This document shows positions 53,677-64,000 of a DNA stretch of 64,000 nt, piece after piece. Below the pieces are notes generated by a model that was not told where the DNA came from, made no database searches, and was given only the letters and a program-made list of their open reading frames with translations. Position 1 is the first letter of the stretch, and the number at the start of each line of letters is the position of its first letter. This DNA comes from Ruania rhizosphaerae (GTDB taxonomy: Bacteria > Actinomycetota > Actinomycetes > Actinomycetales > Beutenbergiaceae). The stretch is from NCBI RefSeq assembly GCF_009805705.1, contig NZ_VSMB01000002.1, forward strand, positions 124,001 through 188,000, in the 5' to 3' direction. A program made the translations under genes and the position numbers.

Positions 53677-54800
53677 CGTGCCCCCTTTCGCAGCACGAGG
53701 TAGAGGAAGAACAGGCCGCCGGTGAACTCGATGATCATCGCCAGCGCACCCCCGAAGCCGAACACCCGCTCCAGCACCAGCTGCCCGCCCACGAGGCACA
53801 CCATGCCGAGCCCGACGGCGGCCGGCAGCGTGAAGCGGTGCCGGAACGAGCCCACATAGGAGTAGGCGAGGTTGGACACGATCAGCCCGAAGAACAGGAT
53901 CGGGCCGACCATGGACGTGGAGGCAGCCACCATCACCGAGACGATGGCGAACAGCCCCATCACCACGCGCCGATGGTCCACGCCCAATCCCACTGCCATC
54001 GACTCACCGAGCGTGAGTACGTCCAGGATCCGCAGCAGCGGAATCAGCGCGACCACCCCGGCCACCACCAGCCCGCCGGTGAGCATCAGCAGCGTCTCGT
54101 CGGGGCGGCTCAGTGAGGCGAACATCGCATCGGTGACCACCTGGAAGTCGAGCGGGTCGAGCATCCGTTGCATCCACTCCGCGAGCGCCCGCAGGAAGGT
54201 GCCGAGCACGATGCCCACCAGGAGCATCAGGTGCAGCGAGCGCCGTTTCCCGCCGAACAGCCACGTGAACAGCAGCACGCTGAAGGCCACCATCACCACC
54301 AGTTGCACGAACCACAGCGTGAGCGTGTCGGCGTTGAGGAAGGCCGCGGAGCCACCGAAGAACACCATCGCGGTGGCCACGAGCCCGTAGAACGCGTCGA
54401 ATCCCATGATGGAGGGCGTGAGGATGCGGTTGGCTGTGATCGTGTGGAACACGACCGTCGAGATTCCCACCGCGGTCGACACCACGAGCATGGCCAGCAC
54501 GGTCATCCCACGGATCGTGACGGCGAAGGCGAGCGATCCGGGCACGTCGGTCAGCAGGTAGCAGGCCACCAGGATCACGACGGCGCAGCCCAGGACCGTC
54601 AGCCGGGCACCAGGGCTGTGCCACAGCCGCCGGAGTCCATGTGGTTCCGGGGCGAGCTCGGTCCCGTTCTGCGTGGAGTGAGCAGCATCGGGGGGCACAG
54701 ACACCAGAGGCTGGGTACGATCGCGGGCTCTCATAGCCTCGGTGCTCCTGGCACCGCTGCCAGGACCAGTGCTGCGAGCCGTCGTCGGATCAGTGAGCAC
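53673..54800 (-). CDS. Iron-siderophore ABC transporter permease (FecCD)
   Basis: A 375-residue FecCD-family permease with about nine helices after an unusual 60-residue soluble N-terminal extension (Ser/Thr/Pro-rich). It contains the family segment MVGPILFFGLIVSNLAYSYVG. The GTG start at 54800 overlaps the preceding permease gene by 11 bp. A later in-frame ATG (residue 23) could shorten the extension. It heterodimerises with the 54790 product. Confidence 0.92.
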   Translation of the reverse strand: MLTDPTTARSTGPGSGARSTEAMRARDRTQPLVSVPPDAAHSTQNGTELAPEPHGLRRLWHSPGARLTVLGCAVVILVACYLLTDVPGSLAFAVTIRGMTVLAMLVVSTAVGISTVVFHTITANRILTPSIMGFDAFYGLVATAMVFFGGSAAFLNADTLTLWFVQLVVMVAFSVLLFTWLFGGKRRSLHLMLLVGIVLGTFLRALAEWMQRMLDPLDFQVVTDAMFASLSRPDETLLMLTGGLVVAGVVALIPLLRILDVLTLGESMAVGLGVDHRRVVMGLFAIVSVMVAASTSMVGPILFFGLIVSNLAYSYVGSFRHRFTLPAAVGLGMVCLVGGQLVLERVFGFGGALAMIIEFTGGLFFLYLVLRKGAR

Positions 54801-55800
54801 GAGACCCCTTCCGTAGCAGCAGCCAGAGGAAGATCCCGGCGCCGACGATGCCGACGATCACCGAGAGCGGGATCTCGTACGGGAATCGCACCACCCGGGC
54901 CAGGATGTCGCAGGCGAGGATGAAGACCGCACCCAGGCCGGCCACCCACGGGATCGCCCGGCGCACGTTGTCGCCGATGATGAGGCTGACGACATTCGGT
55001 ACGACCAGGCCCAGGAACGGCACAATCCCGGCGGTGGCCAGCACTGTGGCGGTGATGACCGCGATGATGACCATTCCGATGGCCATGACGCGCCGGCAGT
55101 TCAGCCCGAGGTTGGTGGCGAAGTCCTCACCGAGCCCGATCACGGAGAACCGGTCGGCCGCCACCCAGGCCACGATGACCATGGCTCCGGCGAGCCAGAG
55201 CAGCTCGTAGCGCCCGGCCATCACCGAGGCGAAACTGCCCTGGGACCACTGGCCCAGGGACTGCAGCAGGTCCATCCGGTACGCGATGAAGGTGGTGAAG
55301 GCGCCCACCACTCCCCCGAGCATGATGCCCACGAGCGGCACCAACACCAGCTGTCGCACAGGGACGGCCTTGATCACCTGCAGGAACACCCAGGTGCCGG
55401 CCAGCCCGAACACCGCGGCCACGGCTGCCTTGCCCACCACCGGCAACGCGGGGGCGAGCACGATGCAGCCGAGCATGCCGAGCGTCGCGAACTCGGTGAC
55501 CCCGGTGGTGCTGGGTTCGACGAACCTGTTGCGCACCATCATCTGCATGATCAGGCCGGCGATCCCGAGCGAGGCACCGACCAGCAGCACCGCCACCGTG
55601 CGCGGGATGCGGCTGACCAGCAGTAGGAATGCCGCATGGGAGTCAGCGTCCGCACGCACCAGGGAAGCGGGTGTGACATCGGAGACGCCGATGAACACGC
55701 TCGTCACCGTGAGCACCAGCAGCGCTATCCCGACGACGACGCCCACCCCGGTCCGCGAGGTGCGGGCCGGGGTGGGCGCGTGGTTGGTCACGGCGGTCAT
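54790..55800 (-). CDS. Iron-siderophore ABC transporter permease (FecCD)
   Basis: A 336-residue FecCD permease: a short N-terminal tail, a first helix at about 18-40, the family motif RIPRTVAVLLVGASLGIAGL at 64-83, then GIVPFLGLVVPNVVSLIIGD. With its partner it moves ferric siderophore across the membrane. It follows the binding-protein gene by 39 bp. The order matches the ceuBCDE/yclNOPQ type of catecholate-siderophore transporters. Confidence 0.93.
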   Translation of the reverse strand: MTAVTNHAPTPARTSRTGVGVVVGIALLVLTVTSVFIGVSDVTPASLVRADADSHAAFLLLVSRIPRTVAVLLVGASLGIAGLIMQMMVRNRFVEPSTTGVTEFATLGMLGCIVLAPALPVVGKAAVAAVFGLAGTWVFLQVIKAVPVRQLVLVPLVGIMLGGVVGAFTTFIAYRMDLLQSLGQWSQGSFASVMAGRYELLWLAGAMVIVAWVAADRFSVIGLGEDFATNLGLNCRRVMAIGMVIIAVITATVLATAGIVPFLGLVVPNVVSLIIGDNVRRAIPWVAGLGAVFILACDILARVVRFPYEIPLSVIVGIVGAGIFLWLLLRKGSRAH

Positions 55801-55839
55801 CGCTGGCCCTGCCGAAACTGGTCCGGTGTCATCGGGGAA

Positions 55840-56850
55840 CTACAGAGCGGCGGAGATGTCGTCGATCATCACCTGCGTGGTGTCCAGGCCGCCGTAGACG
55901 ATGTACCAGGCGACGGGGTTGAGGTAGTGGATCTGCTCGTTCTGCGCAGCCACGGTCTCGTTGATGATGTCGTTGTCGAGCACCTCCGCAGCGGCCTGCG
56001 CGTCCTCGGTACCGATGGCCTGGTCGCGATCGATCACGAACAGGTGGTCGGGGTTCTGCTCGAGCACGAACTCGAAGGAGACAGGCTCACCGTGGGTAGC
56101 ACCCTGGATGTCCTCGATCACGGGCTGCACGCCGAAGACGTCATACATGATTCCACTGCGGTAGGTGAAGCCACCTTCGGTGCCACCACTGGCGGCGAGC
56201 GCGCTGAGGCTGCCCCCGGAGACCATCAGCCCCAGGCCGGTGCCGAGCTCGGCAGTCTGAGCGCGCACGTCCTCGATCTGGGAGTTGAGGCTCTCGACAG
56301 CCTCGTCAGCCTGGTCCTCAGCACCGAGCACCTGGCCGAGGAACTCGGTGTTGCGCTCCAGGGTCTCGAGGTAGGTGCCGGCCGGGCTCAGGTCCACTGT
56401 CGGGGCGATCTCGTTGAGGTCCTCCCACAGGGCGGAGGAGCGGCCGGAGACGAGGATGAGGTCGGGCTGCTGGGCCTCGATCTCCACCAGGTCCGCCTCG
56501 AACAGGGTGCCGGCGTTGAAGGCGTCCTCGGCCAGGTAGCCGCTGAGGTAGTCGGGCACGTTGTCCAGCGGCGCGCCGGCGATCTCGCCGCCGAGTGCAC
56601 CCACGGTGTCGAGGCTCGCGATGTCGAAGGCGACGATCGTCTCCGGGTTCACTGGCGCCTCGACGCTGGTCTCCTCGTACTGCGGATCCTCGTCCTCGCC
56701 GGCAGTGTTCCGGTCCCAGGTGAAGGTGACGGTCTCGGTCGATTCCTCGCCCTCGGATCCGGAGGCGGTATCGGGACCGCCGCACGCGGCCACGGCGAGC
56801 GAGGTTGCCGCCGCGATCGAGACGAGGGCCACAGGGCGCTTCACAGACAT
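55840..56850 (-). CDS. Ferric siderophore-binding lipoprotein (FatB/YclQ type)
   Basis: A 336-residue periplasmic-binding-type lipoprotein. The lipobox LAVAAC puts the lipidated cysteine at residue 23. The mature sequence includes NPETIVAFDIASLDTVGALG, the usual first domain strand of class III binding proteins, and VSGRSSALWEDLNEIAPTVD, typical of FatB/CeuA/YclQ. The ATG at 56850 has GAGGAG upstream. A DtxR/IdeR-like box lies about 120 bp upstream, so iron repression is expected. The exact siderophore is unknown; catecholate or petrobactin-like is the family tendency. Confidence 0.92.
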   Translation of the reverse strand: MSVKRPVALVSIAAATSLAVAACGGPDTASGSEGEESTETVTFTWDRNTAGEDEDPQYEETSVEAPVNPETIVAFDIASLDTVGALGGEIAGAPLDNVPDYLSGYLAEDAFNAGTLFEADLVEIEAQQPDLILVSGRSSALWEDLNEIAPTVDLSPAGTYLETLERNTEFLGQVLGAEDQADEAVESLNSQIEDVRAQTAELGTGLGLMVSGGSLSALAASGGTEGGFTYRSGIMYDVFGVQPVIEDIQGATHGEPVSFEFVLEQNPDHLFVIDRDQAIGTEDAQAAAEVLDNDIINETVAAQNEQIHYLNPVAWYIVYGGLDTTQVMIDDISAAL

Positions 56851-56967
56851 GGTGATTCTCCTCAGCTGGGGTTCGGACGCACTCGTATCCGAGCGCTCGA
56901 GGTGTGGGCCGAGCATCTGCCGCAGCGACGCGCCCCAGGGCCCATGAGGGCCGATCCCACCTCGTTG

Positions 56968-56986
56968 TTAGCCGAGCCTAACCTAG
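56968..56986 (-). promoter_or_regulatory. DtxR/IdeR-type iron box
   Basis: TTAGCCGAGCCTAACCTAG matches the DtxR/IdeR consensus TTAGGTTAGSCTAACCTAA at 15 of 19 positions, with the right half nearly perfect. It lies upstream of the siderophore-binding protein gene and should shut the operon off when iron is plentiful. Confidence 0.8.
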
Positions 56987-57188
56987 CAAAGGGAAGCCTT
57001 ACCTCATTCGCGGCCGAGAGTGATTGAGATCACGAACGCGCCGATCCGCCGACCGGCTTCGGCCGCTAGCCCACCCAGAAATCCCTCGTCGATCTGGCGG
57101 GCCGCTTCATGGTGTCCACGCGCCATGTCACGGTCGATTCGAGCGTGCGCACCCTCGCCAGCCGTACCCTGCCCTGGGGCGGAACCTC
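56987..57188. other. Gap downstream of nhaA
   Basis: This stretch between the iron box and the end of nhaA contains no well-supported gene. A 40-codon minus-strand frame from ATG 57126 to 57004 is open, but it has no ribosome-binding site and no recognisable homology. No strong terminator is visible. Confidence 0.4.
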
Positions 57189-58496
57189 TTACTCGGAGTT
57201 CTCGTCCTCGTCGACGAAACCATGACTCCCCCGCAGCCGGTGAACCCGGCCCCGCCACGCGAGAATGGCGCAGCCCACGAGCGCCGCGAGGATCGAGGCC
57301 GAGAGCACCGCGAGCTTGGCGTGCTCGTCCCGCGGATGCCCGACGCCGAACGCGAGCTCGGCCACCAGCAGGGAGACGGTGAACCCGATCCCGGCCAGGG
57401 CCCCGACGCCGAGTACGTCGGTCCATCCCAACCCGGGGGCAAGGTTGGCGTGCCGGGTGCGCGAGATCAGCCAGGTGGCCGCGACAATCCCGACCGGTTT
57501 GCCGAGCACGAGCCCGAGCGCCACCCCGGCAGCGACCGGATCGGCGATCGCTTCGCTCAGGACGCTCGGGTCCACCGACACCCCGGCAGTGAAGAGCGCG
57601 AAGACTGGCACCACCACGCCGGAGGAGATCGGGCGCCACAGGTGTTCGAAGTACTCGGCCACGGAGGCGTCCCGGGAGAGCTGACGCGGCAGCCGGTCCG
57701 CGACCTTCCCCCGCAGCGGCACAGCCGGGGCGACCATCCCGAGCGCGACGCCTGCGATCGTGGCGTGGATGCCGGAGGCGTGCATCGTCAGCCAGGCGAG
57801 GATCGCGAGCGGGATGAGCAGGTACCAGGCGGTGATTCCTCGCCGCACCAGCAGCGCGAACGCGGTCACGCAGGCCGCGGCGGCGAGCAACCAGGCGAGG
57901 GTGAGGCCGTCGCTGTAGGCGATGGCGATCACGATGATCGCCAGCAGGTCGTCCACCACGGCCAGAGTGAGCAGGAACGCACGCAGTGAGGCGGGCAACC
58001 ACTTGCCCACCAGCGCCAGCACGGCCACGGCGAAGGCGATGTCGGTGGCCGTGGGAATCGCCCAGCCGTGCGGGGCGCCGTCGGCGGCCGGGAGGTTGAT
58101 CGCCAGGTAGATCAGGGCGGGCACGGCCATCCCGCCCACGGCTGCTGCCACGGGGACGATCGCCGTCGAGAATCTGCGCAACTCACCGGTGACGATCTCC
58201 CGCTTGAGCTCCACCCCGACCACGAAGAAGAACACGGCCAGCAGGCCGTCCGCCGCCCACTCCCCCACGGTGAGATCCAGGTGCAGTGCCTCGATCGCGA
58301 GCGGGGTGTCGCGGATGGTGGTGTAGGAGTCCTGCCAGGGTGAGTTGGCCCAGATCAGGGCGAGCACGGCCCCGACGACGAGGAGCACCCCTCCCATCGA
58401 CTCACCGCGGAGGGTGTCGGCCATGTTCCGCAGGCCGCCGGCGGAGAGCCGGCCGAAGAGCGGTTCAACCAGGGGTGAGTCGTGCTTGTCGTTCAC
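57189..58496 (-). CDS. nhaA: Na+/H+ antiporter NhaA
   Basis: A 435-residue NhaA antiporter, which expels sodium in exchange for protons and supports salt and alkali tolerance. About twelve helices are present. The ion-binding aspartate pair is Asp182-Asp183 in LAVVDDLLAI, and Asp152 in TATDIAFA matches the family's other conserved aspartate. The start is GTG with GGGGAGA eight bases upstream. It is 38 bp downstream of ahcY on the same strand and may be cotranscribed with it. The C-terminal tail ends VDEDENSE. Confidence 0.95.
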   Translation of the reverse strand: MNDKHDSPLVEPLFGRLSAGGLRNMADTLRGESMGGVLLVVGAVLALIWANSPWQDSYTTIRDTPLAIEALHLDLTVGEWAADGLLAVFFFVVGVELKREIVTGELRRFSTAIVPVAAAVGGMAVPALIYLAINLPAADGAPHGWAIPTATDIAFAVAVLALVGKWLPASLRAFLLTLAVVDDLLAIIVIAIAYSDGLTLAWLLAAAACVTAFALLVRRGITAWYLLIPLAILAWLTMHASGIHATIAGVALGMVAPAVPLRGKVADRLPRQLSRDASVAEYFEHLWRPISSGVVVPVFALFTAGVSVDPSVLSEAIADPVAAGVALGLVLGKPVGIVAATWLISRTRHANLAPGLGWTDVLGVGALAGIGFTVSLLVAELAFGVGHPRDEHAKLAVLSASILAALVGCAILAWRGRVHRLRGSHGFVDEDENSE

Positions 58497-58534
58497 ATCC
58501 GTCTCCCCGGCTCGCCCGCTGGCCGTCGTCGCTG

Positions 58535-60010
<1,476 letters not shown>

Positions 60011-60137
60011 GGAGCCAGGGTATCGGCCCGTCCGGGCCCCTCGTCCGCGCTGCGATCCGGCCGCGGCGGAGTCACCCATGCTCGCGGACCGAGTGCCCGC
60101 CCGCCGGCACCACCACCACGCCGAGGCAGCGCTCACC

Positions 60138-61193
60138 TCAGGAACTGCCCCGCACCACCAGGGTCGCGGGCATGGTCACCGACCTGATCGCCCCACCGGC
60201 GATGATGTCCAGCAGCAGGGCGACCATCTGCGCGCTGATCTGGTCGAAGGGCTGGTGCATGGTGGTCAGCGTCGGATCGAGACTCGTGGCCAGGGCCGAG
60301 TCGTCGAAGCCCCCGACGGCGACGTCCTCGGGAATGCGGCGCCCGGCCCGGCGTAGCGCGGCGATCGCCCCGGCCGCCATCGCGTCGGAGGCGGCGAAGA
60401 CTGCGTCGATGTCGCCGACGCGCCCCAGCAACTCGGTCATCGCCACCGTCCCGGATTCGTAGCTCCAGTCGCCGCTGGCCACCAGGACCTGGTCGAAGTC
60501 CGCGCCGAGCTCGTCGCGGTAGCCCTGCAGCCGGTATCGGCCACCGGGCTGATCCTCGGGGCCGGTGATCATGGCGATCCGGCGGCAACCCCGGCTGCGC
60601 AGGTGCGCGACCATCTCGCGCGCCCCACCGACTTCGTCCACCGAGACGGAGGCGACCCGGTCGGTGCGTCCCAGCGGCAACCCGCACGAGACGACCGGGA
60701 TCTCGTGCTCGAGCAGCAGGTCCACCAACGGATCGTTCTCGTGGGAGGAGATCAGCATCGCGCCGTCCACGTGACCGCCGGACATGTAGGTCACCGCGTT
60801 CAGACGCTCCTCGGGTGATCCGGCCACCAGCAGGTTCAACGTCATCTGATGACCGGCCAGCGCTTCGGCGGCGCCACGCAGCAGCGGTGCGTAGGTCGGG
60901 TCGACGAACAACCGGTCCTGCGGTTCGGCGAGCAGGAACGCCAGCGCATTCGCACGTCCGGTGACCAACGAGCGGGCGTGCTGGTTCGTGCGGTACCCGG
61001 TGCGCCGGATCGCCCGCTCCACCGAGTCGCGAGCATCGGGTGAGACCCACTTCCCACCGTTGAGATAGCGCGAGACCGTCCCGCGGGACACCCCCGCGGT
61101 GGCGGCGACGTCCTTGATCGTGGGGCGACGACGCGTGGCTTCAGCCCCGCCGCTGCCACCTCGCTCGTCGCCTCCATCGATGTGCACGATCAC
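60138..61193 (-). CDS. LacI family transcriptional regulator
   Basis: A 351-residue LacI-type repressor. The HTH is [20 protein letters not shown] (about 25-44), with the hinge helix near 70-80 ([19 protein letters not shown]). A periplasmic-binding-type ligand domain follows. The start is GTG at 61193. It is divergent from the GH42 beta-galactosidase gene, whose promoter carries a LacI-type palindrome (61248-61263), so it most likely represses that operon until galactoside is present. Confidence 0.92.
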   Translation of the reverse strand: MIVHIDGGDERGGSGGAEATRRRPTIKDVAATAGVSRGTVSRYLNGGKWVSPDARDSVERAIRRTGYRTNQHARSLVTGRANALAFLLAEPQDRLFVDPTYAPLLRGAAEALAGHQMTLNLLVAGSPEERLNAVTYMSGGHVDGAMLISSHENDPLVDLLLEHEIPVVSCGLPLGRTDRVASVSVDEVGGAREMVAHLRSRGCRRIAMITGPEDQPGGRYRLQGYRDELGADFDQVLVASGDWSYESGTVAMTELLGRVGDIDAVFAASDAMAAGAIAALRRAGRRIPEDVAVGGFDDSALATSLDPTLTTMHQPFDQISAQMVALLLDIIAGGAIRSVTMPATLVVRGSS

Positions 61194-61234
61194 AGCGTGC
61201 CAGAACGGCAGGGGAACACCAACTCAGCGAAAGG

Positions 61235-61263
61235 TTGACAAACAGGACTGTGCACGTTCACAG
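61235..61263 (+). promoter_or_regulatory. Promoter -35 and LacI-type operator of the GH42 operon
   Basis: TTGACA (61235-61240) is a perfect -35. Seven bases later the 16-bp near-palindrome CTGTGCACGTTCACAG (61248-61263), with a central CG and one mismatched pair, occupies the spacer and the -10 region. It is the classic LacI-family operator type. The -10 itself is poor, near CACAGT. Confidence 0.8.
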
Positions 61264-61326
61264 TTTGGGTGCCGGCTCACCACCGATGGGGGCCGAGGTC
61301 TTGTCCCAGCTGCTCGACGGAGTGCG

Positions 61327-63387
61327 ATGTTGAACGACTCATGGCCCCTGCCTCACGCCATTGCCTACGGGGGCGATTACAACCCCGAGCAGTGGCCACG
61401 CGAGGTGTGGGACGACGATGTCGCCCTGATGCGTCAGGCGGGCGTCAACCTCGTCAGCGTCGGCATCTTCTCCTGGGCACTCCTCGAACCCGAGGAGGGG
61501 GTCTTCGACTTCGGGTGGCTCGACGAGTTGCTGGACCTGCTGCACGCGAACGGCATCGCCGTCGATCTGGCCACCCCGAGCGTCTCCCCGCCCGCCTGGT
61601 TCTTCGCCGCCTACCCGCAGGCGCAGGTGCGCAACGCCGACGGCGTCACGATGGGTTTCGGCTCCCGCGGTATGGCCTCGCACGCCTCACCGGAGTATCG
61701 GGCGGCGATTGTCCGGGTGGCCGATGCGCTGGCCCGCCGCTACGGGCAGCACCCCGCCGTGGTGCTCTGGCACGTGCACAACGAGTACGGCGTCCCGGTC
61801 GGTGAGGACTTCTCCGAACAGTCGGTCCGATCCTGGCGCCAGTGGCTGCAGCAGCGTTACGGCACACTCGCGGCCCTGAACGAGGCCTGGGGCACCGCCT
61901 TCTGGGGGCAGTGGTACCACCACTGGGAGCACGTGGTGGCACCGGCCACCACACCCACCACGATCAACCCCGCCATGAAGCTCGACTGGGCCCGGTTCAC
62001 CGACGACCAGCTCCGGGAGTGCTTCCGGCTGGAGCGCGATGCGATCCGCGCCCACGCACCGCAGCCGATCACCACGAACTTCATGGCGCATCAGTCGTGG
62101 AACACCGATCTGTGGAAGTGGGCCCAGGAGGTCGACATCGTCTCCGACGATCACTACCTGTGGTCACCGGACCCGGAGGCGCACGTGGCCCTCGCCCTCT
62201 CCGCGGATCTGACCCGCTCGGTGGCCGGTGGCCGCCCATGGATCCTGATGGAGCACTCGACCTCCGCCGTCAACTGGCAGGGACGCAACATCGCCAAGGA
62301 GCCCGGCGAGATGCAGCGCAATGCGCTGACCCATGTGGGCCGCGGCGCGGACGCGATCATGTTCTTCCAGTGGCGCGCCTCCCGGTCGGGTGCGGAGAAG
62401 TTCCACTCCGCGATGCTCCCCCACGCCGGGCCCTCCAGCCGGGTGTTCCGGGAGGTGACCGAACTCGGATCCCAACTCAAGCAGCTGGGCGAGCTGCAGG
62501 ACTCACGCGTACGGGCTGAGGTGGCGGTGCTCTACGACTGGGAGTCGCTGTGGGCGCAAGACCTGCAGTGGCGCCCCTCGGACGACCTGCAGTTCCGGGA
62601 GCGGATGCGCACCTTCTACGAGCGGCTGTGGCGTGACGGTGTGCCGGTGGACTTCGCCCACCCGGGCGATGACCTCTCCGGCTACCGGCTCGTGGTCGCC
62701 CCCGCCTCCTACCTGCTCACCACCGCGGACGCCGCGAACCTGACCTCCTACGTCCGCACCGGCGGCACCCTGCTGGTCTCCTGCTTCGCCGCGGCCGTGG
62801 ACTCCCACGACGCGGTGCACGCCGGTGGGTTCGGTGCCCCGCTCGCCGACGCGCTCGGCGTGCGGGTGGAGGAGTACCGGCCGCTGCGCGCCGGGTCCAC
62901 CTGCACCGTCGCTTTCGGCGAGCACACGCTCGAGGCCGATGTGTGGACCGAGGACCTCGTGCTCGATGGTGCCGAGGTACTCGGCCGCTATGGCAGCCCG
63001 GCCAAGGGCGGAGCCACCGCAGGTGCCCCCGCCATCACCCGCCATCGGGCCGGCGAAGGCACGGGCTGGTACGTGAGCACCCGGCTCGGCCTCGACGCCC
63101 TCGCCCCGGTGCTGGAGGCGGTCTACGCCGACGCCGGGATCGTGCCGGCCGACCACCCGGAGGGTGTGGAGCTGATGACCCGCCACGGGCAGAACCACGA
63201 CTACGTCATCGCTGTGAACCACCGCGACGAGGAGGTCACCGTGGCCATGGACGGCACGAACATCCTCACCGGTGACCGCCTCGGAGGCGAGCTGAGACTC
63301 TCCGCCGGAAGGGTCGCCGTCGTGCGCACCGTGGCCAGCCTCCGCGTACCAACCCCAGACCACCCTCAGCTGATCTCAACGCAGTGA
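61327..63387 (+). CDS. Beta-galactosidase, glycoside hydrolase family 42
   Basis: A 686-residue GH42 enzyme without signal peptide, so cytoplasmic. It starts AIAYGGDYNPEQWPREVW, the family opening. The acid/base is Glu153 in HVHNEYGVP and the likely nucleophile Glu309 in WILMEHSTSAVNW. The trimerisation and C-terminal beta domains are present. It releases galactose from beta-galactosides or galacto-oligosaccharides. GGAG lies eight bases before the ATG at 61327; the frame extends further upstream through the operator but without support. The binding-protein gene follows after 40 bp. Confidence 0.95.
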   Translation: MLNDSWPLPHAIAYGGDYNPEQWPREVWDDDVALMRQAGVNLVSVGIFSWALLEPEEGVFDFGWLDELLDLLHANGIAVDLATPSVSPPAWFFAAYPQAQVRNADGVTMGFGSRGMASHASPEYRAAIVRVADALARRYGQHPAVVLWHVHNEYGVPVGEDFSEQSVRSWRQWLQQRYGTLAALNEAWGTAFWGQWYHHWEHVVAPATTPTTINPAMKLDWARFTDDQLRECFRLERDAIRAHAPQPITTNFMAHQSWNTDLWKWAQEVDIVSDDHYLWSPDPEAHVALALSADLTRSVAGGRPWILMEHSTSAVNWQGRNIAKEPGEMQRNALTHVGRGADAIMFFQWRASRSGAEKFHSAMLPHAGPSSRVFREVTELGSQLKQLGELQDSRVRAEVAVLYDWESLWAQDLQWRPSDDLQFRERMRTFYERLWRDGVPVDFAHPGDDLSGYRLVVAPASYLLTTADAANLTSYVRTGGTLLVSCFAAAVDSHDAVHAGGFGAPLADALGVRVEEYRPLRAGSTCTVAFGEHTLEADVWTEDLVLDGAEVLGRYGSPAKGGATAGAPAITRHRAGEGTGWYVSTRLGLDALAPVLEAVYADAGIVPADHPEGVELMTRHGQNHDYVIAVNHRDEEVTVAMDGTNILTGDRLGGELRLSAGRVAVVRTVASLRVPTPDHPQLISTQ

Positions 63388-63427
63388 TCACCCGGCACCA
63401 GATGTGCCATGTCAGGAAGGACAGTTC

Positions 63428-64000
63428 ATGCGCAAGCAATTCGGGCTCGGAGTGAGCCTGGCCGCATCGGTCGCACTGCTCGCGGCCTGCGGCGGCGGTA
63501 GCGATCCGGCCGAGACGGCCACCACAGCCGAGACCACCGGCGGAGGCGCTGATGGCGCCGAGTTGGTCGTGTGGTCCGACGCCGAGCGGGCCGAGGCGAT
63601 CGAGAGCGCCGCCGGTCAGTTCGAGGAGGACACCGGCGCCACGGTGACGGTGGTGCAGAAGAACTTCGAGGACCTGCGGGCCGACTTCCTCGCCCAGGTG
63701 CCCACGGGTGAGGGACCGGACATCACGGTCGGCGCGCACGACTGGCTGGGCGAGTTCGTCGAGTCCGGGGTGGTCGACACGGTCGATCTCGGCGACCGGG
63801 CCGGGGCGTTCGAGCAGGTGACCCTGGACGCCTTCACCTACGAGGGCCAGCTGTACGCGATGCCGTACGCGCAGGAGTCGGTCGCGCTCATCCAGAACAC
63901 CGAGCTGGTTGGCGAGGAGGCACCGGCCACCTGGGACGAGATGATCCAGATGGCCACGGACGCCGGTTTCGAGGAGCGCCCGTTCATCCTCTACACCAAC
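63428..64000 (+). CDS. Sugar ABC transporter substrate-binding lipoprotein (MalE type), 3' truncated
   Basis: The first 191 codons of a binding-protein gene that runs off the window. The signal peptide has lipobox LLAAC (Cys21), then a Gly/Thr-rich linker. The mature part starts LVVWSDAERAEAIESAAGQF and contains VPTGEGPDITVGAHDWLGEF, typical of maltose-type SBP family 1 proteins. AGGAAGGA precedes the ATG. It should supply the galacto-oligosaccharide for the GH42 enzyme; permease genes are expected just beyond the window. Confidence 0.93.
   Translation, partial: MRKQFGLGVSLAASVALLAACGGGSDPAETATTAETTGGGADGAELVVWSDAERAEAIESAAGQFEEDTGATVTVVQKNFEDLRADFLAQVPTGEGPDITVGAHDWLGEFVESGVVDTVDLGDRAGAFEQVTLDAFTYEGQLYAMPYAQESVALIQNTELVGEEAPATWDEMIQMATDAGFEERPFILYTN

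Noticed and set aside
57004-57126. A 40-codon minus-strand frame after nhaA (starts MARGHHEAARQID)
   Set aside because: No ribosome-binding site, no recognised relatives and no promoter; kept only as a possible small protein.

Overview
The window is high-GC actinobacterial chromosome. Secretion genes, the MtrA/MtrB/LpqB system, GTG starts, many 4-bp start/stop overlaps and LPXTG-anchored surface proteins all point to Micrococcales. Ruaniaceae or Bogoriellaceae-type carbohydrate users are my best guess, from gene content only.

The backbone is a well-known actinobacterial gene order. Read on the minus strand from right to left it is ahcY (58.5-60.0 kb), then mtrA-mtrB-lpqB (22.2-26.3 kb), comF (21.2-22.0), hpf (20.4-21.1) and secA (1-2.2, cut by the window edge). 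The usual plus-strand companion block lies next to mtrA: a membrane protein, DUF4129, DUF4350, a MoxR ATPase and DUF58 (26.4-32.2), with the divergent SpoIIM/RDD pair at 42.7-44.8. Three accessory modules interrupt this backbone.

Module 1 (about 2.2-18.9 kb, between hpf/ycaQ and secA) is a sulfated-glycan catabolic island. A six-gene plus-strand operon (4507-10485) encodes an NAD-binding epimerase-like protein, a DapA-superfamily aldolase/lyase, a sugar ABC binding lipoprotein with two permeases and no ATPase, and a DUF1961 (YesU-like) protein. A minus-strand operon encodes a GGDEF-like/winged-helix regulator and two formylglycine sulfatases. A second DapA-like enzyme, a large secreted beta-propeller protein, a Gfo/Idh/MocA oxidoreductase and an SDR epimerase complete it. 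Two of its promoters, at its two ends, have TTGACA -35 boxes and share the same palindrome, CGGTCCGGACCG, placed in the spacer or just after the -10. I read this as one local regulon.

Module 2 (about 32.2-42.6 kb) holds a giant LPXTG adhesin-like protein of 2131 residues, two paralogous TetR regulators and a membrane-tethered ECF sigma factor. The sigma factor is fused in one chain to a zinc-binding anti-sigma-like segment, a transmembrane helix, a proline/glutamate-rich wall-spanning linker and extracellular Ig-like domains. Module 3 (about 44.8-58.5 kb) holds a second giant LPXTG protein, an HTH protein with an unrecognised C-terminal domain, an acyltransferase, an orphan AbiEi/DUF559 protein, an iron-siderophore ABC operon under a DtxR/IdeR-like box, and nhaA.

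Right of ahcY the window ends in a LacI-controlled beta-galactoside locus: a LacI regulator, a divergent GH42 beta-galactosidase with a LacI-type operator in its promoter, and the start of a sugar-binding lipoprotein gene. I saw no rRNA, tRNA, CRISPR array or intact transposase. One short remnant looks like the tail of an Rpn-type nuclease.
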